Assembly: GCF_014203125.1 (NCBI RefSeq)
Contig: NZ_JACHIH010000006.1
Location: forward strand, 1-64,000
DNA length: 64,000 nucleotides
Direction: 5' to 3'
Source of the DNA: Rhodopseudomonas rhenobacensis
GTDB lineage: Bacteria; Pseudomonadota; Alphaproteobacteria; Rhizobiales; Xanthobacteraceae
Shown here: in pieces, positions 1 to 7,583 of the stretch
How positions within the stretch are numbered: the stretch's first letter is position 1
Layout: the number at the start of each line of letters is the position of its first letter
Position numbers and translations under genes: made by a program
Notes under the pieces: generated by a model
Databases searched by the model: none
Told to the model about the DNA's origin: nothing
Seen by the model: only the letters and a program-made list of their open reading frames with translations

Positions 1-190
1 GGCGTGGCAAAAACTCGTCGCACAACCCCACACAATCACATCAATCGGGATGCGAGACTGGGCACATGTCGGTCAATCTCAATGACCGTTGGTATGAGGT
101 GCCCGGCGAAGCGCAGCGAAGTCGGGCGTCTCGAAGGATGGGCGGCAAGCGCGCCGGCCGCAGATTTCCAGCTTCAACCGATGCGGCGGC

Positions 191-997
191 TCACACCCGT
201 TCGACCTGGCCGTAGCCGAGATTGGCGGAGATTTCCGTCGCGGTGGCGCAGACCTTTTCGGCGAGCTCCGGGAAGCGATCCTGCTCGATATCCAGCACGG
301 TGCCGACCGCGCTGATCGCCGCGATGATGCGGCCCTTCATGTCGAACACCGGGGCGGCGACGCAGCGAATGCTCGGCGCGTCCTCCTCGTCGTCGAACGC
401 CCAGCCGCGGGCGCGCACCGATTTCAGCAGCGTCCGGAATTTCACCGGGTCGGTGATGGTCGACGGCGTCCGCGCCTCCCAGGTGGCGGTGCGCAGCTTG
501 TCGTCGATCTCGGCGTCCGATAGCCAGGCCAGCAGCACCTTGCCGAGCGACGAGGAATGCATCGACAGCCGCTTGCCGATCCAGGTGTTGACCCGGATTT
601 CGCGCTGACCCTCGACTTTCATCAGATAGATCGCCTCGGTGCCTTCCATGACGCCGAGGTGGCAGGTCAGTTCGACCTCCTGGGCCAGCCGCTTCAACGC
701 CGGCAGTGCCGACTGTTCGATCTTGCGCTGGCTGGCGGCGATGGTGCCGAGTTCGAACAGCCGCAGCCCGAGCACGTAGCCGCGGTCGGCCTGCAATTGC
801 AGCGCGCCGACCTTGCACAGCGTGCTGACCAGGTGATGGCAACTGCTGTTGGGAAGGCCAAGCCGGGTTCGGATCGCCGCGAAGCCGAGGCCCGGCTGCT
901 CGGCGATCAGATCGAGGATCGCAAAGCCCTTGGTCAGCGCCGGCGCCGCTGATCGCTCCTCGGGCGCCTCGTTTGTCCGGCAATTCTCACTTTCCAC
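191..997 (-). CDS. IclR-family transcriptional regulator
   Basis: This 268-residue protein has the IclR architecture: an N-terminal winged helix (about residues 20-85, including LTKGFAILDLIAEQ and the recognition region LPNSSCHHLVSTL) followed by the effector-binding IclR domain (about residues 95-255). IclR proteins bind small acids and usually repress a neighbouring catabolic operon. I chose the GTG at 997 because a GGAGG lies six bases upstream, whereas the earlier in-frame GTG at 1003 directly abuts it. It is transcribed divergently from the aldolase/permease/dehydratase cluster, and the intergenic region holds tandem inverted repeats that look like its operators. It is therefore probably the local sugar-acid sensor (inference); the effector cannot be read from sequence. 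Confidence 0.9.
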   Translation of the reverse strand: MESENCRTNEAPEERSAAPALTKGFAILDLIAEQPGLGFAAIRTRLGLPNSSCHHLVSTLCKVGALQLQADRGYVLGLRLFELGTIAASQRKIEQSALPALKRLAQEVELTCHLGVMEGTEAIYLMKVEGQREIRVNTWIGKRLSMHSSSLGKVLLAWLSDAEIDDKLRTATWEARTPSTITDPVKFRTLLKSVRARGWAFDDEEDAPSIRCVAAPVFDMKGRIIAAISAVGTVLDIEQDRFPELAEKVCATATEISANLGYGQVERV

Positions 998-1142
998 GAT
1001 CACCCTCCGTCGTCATCGGCCGTCGATCTTCGTTCGACCGCCGTCGTAGCTGTGTCCGCGGCCCGCTGCACGCAGCGGGAAACTCGACCAACTGCGTAGT
1101 TGTACGGAACTTGACGGTTCCAGCACACCGGCATAATAGCTA

Positions 1143-1176
1143 TTCCACACACGGAAATCAAGTTCCATATACGGAA
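1143..1176. promoter_or_regulatory. Tandem inverted-repeat operators, probably for the IclR regulator
   Basis: Two copies of TTCC-N6-GGAA lie at 1143-1156 and 1163-1176, exactly 20 bp apart, so they face the same side of the helix. A related GGAAC...GGTTCC pair lies at 1106-1121. A possible promoter is TTGACG (1111-1116) with CATAAT (1132-1137), although the 15-bp spacing is short. The operators are downstream of that -10, between it and the GGAG at 1184, a position that suits repression of the rightward operon. Assignment to the IclR protein is inferred from proximity. Confidence 0.65.
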
Positions 1177-1195
1177 TTATCTCGGAGACCCTCAA

Positions 1196-2104
1196 ATGAC
1201 CCTTTCCCTTCACGGCGTGATCCCGCCAGTCCCCACCATTCTGCATGACGACGGCACGTTCGATTCGGTTGGCATGGGGCGGGTGATCGATCGGCTGCTC
1301 GAGAGCGACGTCAACGGCTTCCTGTTCCTCGGCTCGGCCGGCGAGTTCGCCCATCTGACCACGGTGCAGCGCAAGGAGATCGCCGAGTTCTGCATCGCGC
1401 GGGTCGCCGGTCGCAAGCCGGTGATCGTCGGCACCGCCGCCTGCGGCACCCTCGAGGCGATCGAGCTCGGCCAGCACGCCGCCGCCGCCGGCGCCGATGC
1501 GGTGATCGTGGTCAATCCCTATTACGCGCGGCTGACCGAGGAGCGGATCTATCTGCACTACCGGCAGATCGCCGAGGCGGTGCCGGTGCCGGTGCTGTTG
1601 TACAATTTCCCGGGGCTGACCGGCGAGGATCTGTCGATCGAACTGGTCGGCCGGCTGGCGCGCGACTGCCCCAACATCGTCGGCATCAAGGACACCGTCG
1701 ACTGCCTCAGCCACATCCGCCGGCTGATCATCGAGGTCAAGGGCGCGCGCCCGGACTTCCTGGTGTTCTGCGGCTTCGACGAATACGTGCTCGACACGCT
1801 GATGCTCGGCGGCGACGGCGTGATCCCGGCGACCTCGAACTTCGCGCCGGAACTGACCTGCGGCATCTACGCCGCCTTCAACCGCGGCGACTTTGCCGCG
1901 CTCGGCCCGCTGATGCGCCGCCTCGCGGTGCTGTGCCAGATCTACATCACCGACGTGCCCTTCACCGGCCTGGTCAAGGAGGCCCTCGTCAAGACCGGGC
2001 TGGACATCTCGACCGCGGTCGCGGCCCCCGCGACCCGCCCCGATGCTGCCACCTGCGCGCGCCTGGACGAGATCCTGATCTCGGCCGGCGTCATCGCCGC
2101 CTGA
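1196..2104 (+). CDS. DapA/NAL-superfamily aldolase, probable 2-keto-3-deoxy sugar-acid aldolase
   Basis: The 302-residue protein is a class I, Schiff-base TIM-barrel aldolase of the DHDPS/N-acetylneuraminate lyase superfamily. Visible hallmarks are the GSAGE motif (residues 46-50, equivalent to the family GTTGE), the catalytic Tyr in LLYNFP (Tyr136) and the Schiff-base Lys in GIKD (Lys165). It sits first in an operon with an MFS permease and an IlvD/Edd dehydratase under an IclR regulator. That context fits cleavage of, or action on, a 2-keto-3-deoxy acid made by the dehydratase, rather than lysine biosynthesis. The exact substrate (pentonate, hexonate or other) is not decidable. GGAG precedes the ATG by eight bases. 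Confidence 0.85.
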   Translation: MTLSLHGVIPPVPTILHDDGTFDSVGMGRVIDRLLESDVNGFLFLGSAGEFAHLTTVQRKEIAEFCIARVAGRKPVIVGTAACGTLEAIELGQHAAAAGADAVIVVNPYYARLTEERIYLHYRQIAEAVPVPVLLYNFPGLTGEDLSIELVGRLARDCPNIVGIKDTVDCLSHIRRLIIEVKGARPDFLVFCGFDEYVLDTLMLGGDGVIPATSNFAPELTCGIYAAFNRGDFAALGPLMRRLAVLCQIYITDVPFTGLVKEALVKTGLDISTAVAAPATRPDAATCARLDEILISAGVIAA

Positions 2105-2109
2105 CCCCC

Positions 2110-2133
2110 GGGGACGGCTCTCGGGCCGTCCCC
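2110..2133 (+). other. Intra-operon hairpin
   Basis: A perfect nine-base stem (2110-2118 with 2125-2133, loop TCTCGG) follows the aldolase stop codon by a few bases. It is not followed by a T-run. It could stabilise the upstream message or weakly attenuate the permease and dehydratase genes (inference). Confidence 0.5.
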
Positions 2134-2269
2134 GCCAAGATCCAAAACCAAGCCTCAAGCCAATATCCAAAACAATGCCGGCGCTTTGGTCCCGGCACGG
2201 TGAACCACAGCGGACCCGGGCGCCAACCGGGCCGGACCCTTCCAAGACAACTCAATGGGAGCCACAGTT

Positions 2270-3556
2270 ATGACCGCCATAGCCATCGACAATGCACGTC
2301 CCATTCCCTCCGCACGCTGGTGGCGGATCATCCCGCCGGCGATCCTGGTCTACATCTTCTCCTTCATGGACCGCACCAATATCGGCTTCGCGATGGCCGG
2401 CGGCATGAACGAATCGCTGCAGATGACCGCCTCGCTGTCGGGCCTCGCCGCCGGCATCTTCTTCATCGGCTACGTCATGCTGCAGGCTCCGGCCGGGCAC
2501 TGGGCCGAGCACCGCAGCGCCAAGAATTTCATCGGCTGGTCGATCCTGGTCTGGGGCGGGCTGTCGATCCTGTGCGGCTTTGTTCAGAACTCGACGCAGC
2601 TTTTGGTGATCCGCTTCCTGATCGGTGTCGCCGAGGGCGGCGTCTGGCCGGCGATGCTGGTGATCCTCAGTCACTGGTTCCCGAACGAAGAGCGTGGCCG
2701 CGCCAACGCTTACTTCATCATGAACATCGCCATCGCCTCGATCATCACCGGGCCGTTGTCCGGCTGGATCATCTCGTCGTTCGGCTGGCGCTGGGTGTTC
2801 ATCGGTGAAGGCGTGTTGTCGCTGCTGCTGATCCTGGTGTGGTTTCCGCTGATTTCCGACAGTCCGGCGACCGCGAAGTGGATCTCGAAGGAAGAGCGCG
2901 ACTACCTCACCACGCGTCTTGCCGCCGAACAGCTGGCGATGAAGAGCAAGGATCATGCGCCGATCTCCTACGGTGCGGTGATGCGCGATCCCAATATGTG
3001 GAAGCTGATCCTGCTGTATCTGTTCTATCAGATGGGCATCTACGGTTTCGCGATGTGGCTGCCGACGCTGCTCAAGGAACTGACCAACACCGGCATGACC
3101 GGCATCGGCTTCCTGTCGATGTTCCCCTACATCGCGATGATCTTCGGCCTGTACGGCTTCGCCCAGCTGTCCGACCGCTCCGGCAACCGCCGCCGCTACA
3201 CCGCGCTGCCGATCCTCGGCTTCGCCATCTGCTTCCTGCTGTCGACGCTGCTCAAGGAGCACATCTGGGTGTCGTTCGGCTTCCTGGTCGCCTGCGGCCT
3301 GTTCATGCAGTCGGCGTCGTCGATCTTCTGGACCATCCCGCCGCTGTTGTTCCCGTCCGAAGTCGCCGGTGGCGTCCGCGGCATCATCAATGCGCTCGGC
3401 AATCTCGGCGGTTTCGTCGGCCCGTTCGCGGTCGGCTGGCTGCGCACCTCGTTCGATAGCTACGACGTCGGCGTGTACTTCCTGGTCGCCATGCTGGTGA
3501 TCGGCTTCTTCATCGCCCTCAGCCTGCCCGCCAAGACCACCGGCCGCACCGCCTGA
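2270..3556 (+). CDS. MFS transporter, anion:cation symporter type (sugar acid/aromatic acid permease)
   Basis: The protein (428 residues from the chosen start) has about 12 hydrophobic helices and the pattern of the ACS family of the major facilitator superfamily, which includes the glucarate, galactonate and phthalate permeases. The segment FSFMDRTNIGFAMAG in the first helix region and the conserved GVAEGGVWPAM helix are typical. I prefer the ATG at 2270, which has GGGA about nine bases upstream, over the in-frame ATG at 2255 that overlaps that ribosome-binding site. Lying between an aldolase and a sugar-acid dehydratase, it is probably the uptake system for the substrate of this pathway. 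Confidence 0.85.
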   Translation: MTAIAIDNARPIPSARWWRIIPPAILVYIFSFMDRTNIGFAMAGGMNESLQMTASLSGLAAGIFFIGYVMLQAPAGHWAEHRSAKNFIGWSILVWGGLSILCGFVQNSTQLLVIRFLIGVAEGGVWPAMLVILSHWFPNEERGRANAYFIMNIAIASIITGPLSGWIISSFGWRWVFIGEGVLSLLLILVWFPLISDSPATAKWISKEERDYLTTRLAAEQLAMKSKDHAPISYGAVMRDPNMWKLILLYLFYQMGIYGFAMWLPTLLKELTNTGMTGIGFLSMFPYIAMIFGLYGFAQLSDRSGNRRRYTALPILGFAICFLLSTLLKEHIWVSFGFLVACGLFMQSASSIFWTIPPLLFPSEVAGGVRGIINALGNLGGFVGPFAVGWLRTSFDSYDVGVYFLVAMLVIGFFIALSLPAKTTGRTA

Positions 3557-3583
3557 CAGCACACGCACAAAGGAGCAATTCCA

Positions 3584-5305
3584 ATGTCTGACCAGAAATG
3601 CGGCCATGTTCGCGATCTGTGGGCCCAGGTCGACGCCCTGATGATGGGGATGAACTGGACCGAGGAGGATCTCGAAAAGAAACAGATCCTGATCGACGAC
3701 GTCCAGGGCGACAGCCACCCCGGCAGCTTCCACCTCGACGTGCTCGCCGACGAAGCCTCGATCGGCGTCTATGAGACCGGCGGCAAACCCGCCAAATTCC
3801 ACGTCACCGACATCTGCGACGGCTGGGCGCAGGGTCACGAGGGCATGAACTACATTCTCGCCTCGCGCGGCATCATCGCCGACATGGTCGAGATCCATGC
3901 CTCGGTGATCCCCTGGGACGGCATGATCCTGTTATCGGGCTGCGACAAGTCGACCCCGGCGCATCTGATGGCGGCGGCGCGGATGGACATTCCGACCATC
4001 CACATCCCGTCCGGAGCGATGCGCTCGGGGCCCGGCAACTCGACCTCGGGCCTCGCCGGCCCGTTGTCGGCGCGCAACAAGAAGGGCGACGTCGGCAAGG
4101 CGGAGATGACCAACTACAAGCTGACCGGCTGTCCGTCCTGCGGCGCCTGCCAGTTCATGGGCACCGCCAGCACCATGCAGTGCATGTCGGAAGCGCTTGG
4201 TCTGGCGCTGCCCGGCACCGCCCTGATGCCGGCCACCATGACCGAGATCCGCCGCGCCTCGCGCGCGGCGGGCAAGCAGATCATGCGTCTCGCCGCGGCC
4301 GGGCTGACCGCGCGCAAGATCATGACCGAAGCCGCCTTCCGCAACGCGCTGATGGTTCATGCCGCGATCGGCGGTTCGACCAACGCCTTCATCCACATGC
4401 CGGCGATCGCCCATGAACTCGGGATCTCGGTCGATCCCCGTGAAATGGACGCCATCGGCCAGAAGGTGCGCTACCTGACCTCGATCCAGCCCAGCGGCAA
4501 ATACACCGCCGAACTGTTCTGGTTCGCCGGCGGCGTGCCGATGGTGCAGTGGCTGATGCGCGAGCAGCTCGATCTCGACGTCATGACGGTGACCGGCCGC
4601 TCGCTCGGCGACAACCTCGAACTGCTGCAGAACGATGGCTTCTTCGAGCGCGGCCGCGGCCATCTGCGCAGCTACTCGATCCCCGCCGACGAGGTGATCC
4701 GGCCGTTGGCCAAGTCCGACAAGTTCGGCTCGATCGCCGTGCTCGAGGGCAACATCGCCCCCGACGGGGCGGTGGTGAAATACGCTGCGATCAAGCCGGC
4801 GATGCACAGCCACACCGGCCCGGCCGCGGTGTTCGACAGCGAGGACGAGGCCCAGGTCGCGATCGTCGCCGGCAAGATCGATCCCGGCGCCGTGGTGGTG
4901 ATCCGCTATGAGGGGCCGAAAGGCTCCGGCATGCCGGAGATGTTCATGACCACCGACGCCATCGTCTACGACGCGCGGCTGAACGGCACGGTCGCGATCG
5001 TCACCGACGGGCGTTTCTCAGGCGCCACCAGCGGTCCGTGCATCGGTCACGTGTCGCCGGAAGCGGTCGATGGCGGCCCGATCGCGCTGATCGAGAATGG
5101 CGATCTGATCGAGATCGACATTCCCAGCCGCGCGTTGCGGGTGGTCGGCGTCGCCGGCGAGCCGCGCACGCCGGACGAGGTCGCGGCGATCCTGACCGCA
5201 CGCCGCGCGGCCTGGACCCTGCCGGCGCGTCCGGCCAAGAAGGGCGTGCTGGCGCGCTATTCGAAGTCGGCGGTGTCGGCGATGGCCGGGGCGTATATGG
5301 CATAA
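3584..5305 (+). CDS. IlvD/Edd-family dehydratase, probable sugar-acid dehydratase
   Basis: The 573-residue protein belongs to the dihydroxy-acid/6-phosphogluconate dehydratase family of Fe-S, Mg-dependent enzymes. It shows GCDKSTPAHLMAAARM (from residue 119), CPSCGACQFMG (from residue 183) and GHEGMNY (from residue 84). Candidate cluster ligands are Cys78, Cys120 and Cys189. The usual first ligand, in a PCN-type motif near residue 45, is replaced here by HPGS, a feature I associate with the xylonate-dehydratase side of the family. With the aldolase, permease and IclR genes, the likely role is dehydration of an aldonate to a 2-keto-3-deoxy acid, not branched-chain amino-acid synthesis. An AAAGGAG site precedes the ATG. 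Confidence 0.85.
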   Translation: MSDQKCGHVRDLWAQVDALMMGMNWTEEDLEKKQILIDDVQGDSHPGSFHLDVLADEASIGVYETGGKPAKFHVTDICDGWAQGHEGMNYILASRGIIADMVEIHASVIPWDGMILLSGCDKSTPAHLMAAARMDIPTIHIPSGAMRSGPGNSTSGLAGPLSARNKKGDVGKAEMTNYKLTGCPSCGACQFMGTASTMQCMSEALGLALPGTALMPATMTEIRRASRAAGKQIMRLAAAGLTARKIMTEAAFRNALMVHAAIGGSTNAFIHMPAIAHELGISVDPREMDAIGQKVRYLTSIQPSGKYTAELFWFAGGVPMVQWLMREQLDLDVMTVTGRSLGDNLELLQNDGFFERGRGHLRSYSIPADEVIRPLAKSDKFGSIAVLEGNIAPDGAVVKYAAIKPAMHSHTGPAAVFDSEDEAQVAIVAGKIDPGAVVVIRYEGPKGSGMPEMFMTTDAIVYDARLNGTVAIVTDGRFSGATSGPCIGHVSPEAVDGGPIALIENGDLIEIDIPSRALRVVGVAGEPRTPDEVAAILTARRAAWTLPARPAKKGVLARYSKSAVSAMAGAYMA

Positions 5306-5345
5306 GCACCAAAGCCATTGCGGCCGATAATGGCCGAACTGCAAC

Positions 5346-5371
5346 AAGCCCTCGCGGTCACGCGGGGGCTT
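5346..5371 (+). terminator. Terminator-like hairpin after the dehydratase gene
   Basis: An 11-base stem (5346-5356 with 5361-5371, one G-T pair, loop GTCA) lies 40 bases after the dehydratase stop. It ends in CTT without a long T-run, and it plausibly ends the sugar-acid operon. Confidence 0.6.
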
Positions 5372-5401
5372 ATTGCCGACAGCCCCCGATCCAACCGCGG
5401 C

Positions 5402-5519
5402 CGTCATTCCGGATTGCGAGTTCGAAGAACGAGCAAGTCCGGAATCTAGTATTCCAGGGCGGTGAGTACTGGATCCCGGGTTCACTCGCGGCTCACGCCG
5501 CTCCTGCCCCGGGATGACA
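5402..5519. repeat. Dispersed palindromic repeat, family 1
   Basis: This block begins GTCATTCCGGATTGCGAG and ends with GGGATGACAG. The same outer pattern, GTCATTCC...GGAATGAC around near-identical inner segments, recurs at about 24255, 34839, 40672, 45158, 58717 and 62579. The two ends can pair, so each copy is a long imperfect palindrome. It lies between convergent genes. Confidence 0.75.
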
Positions 5520-5564
5520 GCCTGGGATGTTGAAGCGCTTCAAACCCAATTCGAAACGTCTCTC

Positions 5565-6224
5565 CTACCGCTGCCTCACCAGTTCGAGGTCGCGGAAGCT
5601 GAAATAGTTCTTCCGGATCCACTGGTGCAGCTCGGTCGAGGAATCCTTCTCGGTGCGCAGATAGCCGGTGAAGGAGAAATTCAGCCGGTCGATATAGGTC
5701 TTGAGAAACGTCGGCAGCGCGTCGATCGGCAGCACCCGGCCGCGCGCGTACACCTCAGGCAGTTCGCCGCGCAGCGCGTAGTCGTTGGCGACGGTGACCA
5801 GCGCCCGCGGCGGGATCTGCGCCTGCAGCATGTCGTAGCCGCGCAGCGAGCCGCGGTCGGTGTCGGCGACGAACAGGATCTGCGGCGACACCTGGCGGCG
5901 CGCCGCCTCCTTGAGATAGCCGATCTCCTCCGACATCTTGAAGAACTCGTCGAAGGCGTGAAAGCCGAGGTCCACCACCTTGGCGACGCCGTCCTCCATG
6001 ATCAGCCGGTCCATCAGCGCCATCTTGCCGAAGGTGTCGTCGACATTGGCGGTTTCGGTCAGCCGCGGCAGGTAGTCGAGCAGCGACGGCTCTTTCAGGT
6101 TGACGTCGAATGCCGCCACGTCGCCGCGTTGCAGCGCCAGAAATTCGGTCAACAGCCGCGCGATCAGCGTCTTGCCGACGAACGGCCGCGGCGAGCAGAT
6201 GATGTAAACCGGGGTGCGGGCCAT
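5565..6224 (-). CDS. P-loop ATPase with a variant Walker A motif, partner of the upstream ParA-like protein
   Basis: This 219-residue protein opens with a beta strand (VYIICS) and the variant P-loop RPFVGKTLIARLL near residues 13-25, followed by AAFDVNLKEPSLLDYLP and VVDLGFHAFDEFF, which resemble the switch and Walker B regions of the MinD/ParA class. The usual KGG of the deviant Walker A is RPF here, but GKT remains. I took the ATG at 6224; a much longer frame exists upstream but runs through the neighbouring gene. It lies 56 bases downstream of another P-loop ATPase on the same strand, so the two are probably co-expressed and may dimerise (inference). No specific function is recognised. Confidence 0.75.
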   Translation of the reverse strand: MARTPVYIICSPRPFVGKTLIARLLTEFLALQRGDVAAFDVNLKEPSLLDYLPRLTETANVDDTFGKMALMDRLIMEDGVAKVVDLGFHAFDEFFKMSEEIGYLKEAARRQVSPQILFVADTDRGSLRGYDMLQAQIPPRALVTVANDYALRGELPEVYARGRVLPIDALPTFLKTYIDRLNFSFTGYLRTEKDSSTELHQWIRKNYFSFRDLELVRQR

Positions 6225-6280
6225 GGCGGGATATCTGGCGACGGTGTCGCCTGATTCCACCAAATTCCGCGGCTTTGCAA

Positions 6281-7069
6281 CTATTTCTCGCCGTCCTGCG
6301 CGCCGCTCGCCACGCCGTTGCCCGACGACCGCCCGGTCGGCTTCTCTTTGCCGACGATGTCGGTCAATTTGATGCGGTCGAACTCGCTCCAGACATTGGC
6401 GAGCCAGTGCCGGACATAGCCGCGCAGCACGAAGGAGTAATTCGCCGCCTCGTCCTGCGGGCCCTTGTTGGCGACGAATTTCAGGAACGGCACCTTGGAG
6501 ACCTCGACCTGCTCGTAGGCCATTTCGTTGAGCTTCGGAATCGTCAGCTCGGTGGCGTCCTTGATGCGGTGGAAATACGAATTGTAGGTCGCCTGGTCCC
6601 ACTCGAAGAAGCTGGTGTTGTTGATGAAGTTCTTCACCAGGAAATATTTGGCGCCCTGCATGAAGCCGGCGGTTTCGGCGATCTCGTCCAAGGAGGCGAT
6701 CGAGGGTCCCAGTATATGGAACACCGCGAAGGTGATCTGGCCGGATTTCGCGGCGTCGAGAAAGCCGATGTCGCGCAGATTGGCCAGCGCGTTGGACATC
6801 AGCCCGGCGCGGACGTCGATCACCGTCACCGACGGCGACGCCGAATTCAGCGTATCGAAGATCTTCATCTGGTCCGAGGTCGTCGTCATGTCGACGATCT
6901 CGGTGATGTCGGGGTGGAAGCGCTTCAAGGTGCCGCGCGGCGATTCGGTGTCGAACGCCCGCGTCGGAATGTTGTTGGCGCTGAAATAGTCGAGCAGGGT
7001 GCGCGAAACGGTGGTCTTTCCGACGCCGCCCTTGTCGGCACCCACAACAATCACTGCTGGCTTCGCCAT
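6281..7069 (-). CDS. ParA/MinD-like P-loop ATPase
   Basis: The 262-residue protein carries the deviant Walker A signature KGGVGKTT near residues 13-20, followed by FDTESPRGTLKRF and VTVIDVRAG, corresponding to the A' and Walker B regions of ParA/MinD/BcsQ-type ATPases. These proteins dimerise on ATP and position cargo on DNA or membranes. There is no ParB, MinE, cellulose or conjugation gene beside it, so it is an orphan whose only partner is the second, more divergent ATPase immediately downstream. The C-terminal 20 residues are polar and likely disordered. The cargo is unknown. Confidence 0.85.
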   Translation of the reverse strand: MAKPAVIVVGADKGGVGKTTVSRTLLDYFSANNIPTRAFDTESPRGTLKRFHPDITEIVDMTTTSDQMKIFDTLNSASPSVTVIDVRAGLMSNALANLRDIGFLDAAKSGQITFAVFHILGPSIASLDEIAETAGFMQGAKYFLVKNFINNTSFFEWDQATYNSYFHRIKDATELTIPKLNEMAYEQVEVSKVPFLKFVANKGPQDEAANYSFVLRGYVRHWLANVWSEFDRIKLTDIVGKEKPTGRSSGNGVASGAQDGEK

Positions 7070-7583
7070 GAGAATCCCTAACTGAGGGCCGCCGGATTGC
7101 CGCCTGCACCTGAGCGAGACTCACGCGCGCGGATGGCCCCTGTCTGCTTTGGGCGCGAACATGGCAGAAACGAGGGATATTTCAATTGCCGAGGTGCGGG
7201 CACTCCGAATAGCTCACAAATTCCTGGCCGATCCGCGCCTTTCCCGCCGGATTCGGGAACGCCCCGGCGCAATCCCGGTCCCACCGGCCGGCGCTGTGCG
7301 CGGCAGAGGCGGGCCCGGGCGGGTGGCCGAGCCGATTCGCCGCCGAAGTGGGACCGCTCGCTGCGCCGATGACGTCTCGACCATCGGCCCAAGCCGTCGC
7401 TTGCCGCAGCTTTCCACCTCGGCGGGGGCGCGCCTGCGGGCGATGCGTTTCCGACTTGCATCACTCATCCGCGCTCTGTCGCAACGCGGCGCGGCCGTTG
7501 CGGATAACACCGCACCGTCATTTCGCCGTCATCTCGAAAACCTAAGTAATCGAGGCTTTAACGATAACTTGGGGGCTATCTCG
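7070..7583. other. Intergenic region between the ATPase pair and the autotransporter
   Basis: This 514-bp divergent gap contains no convincing gene. The autotransporter frame stays open back to 7149, but that extension is Arg- and Pro-rich, has no signal peptide and has no ribosome-binding site. The sequence just before 7584 turns AT-richer, as expected for a promoter and leader. No clear operator was found. Confidence 0.6.

Noticed and set aside
1-190. Frame at 4-315 at the left edge
   Set aside because: The first 190 bases show no start signals or family match, and the frame overlaps the IclR gene; I see no gene there, only sequence like a fragment of a dispersed repeat (about 100-140).
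7149-7583. N-terminal extension of the autotransporter
   Set aside because: The extension has no signal peptide and no ribosome-binding site, while the ATG at 7584 has both.
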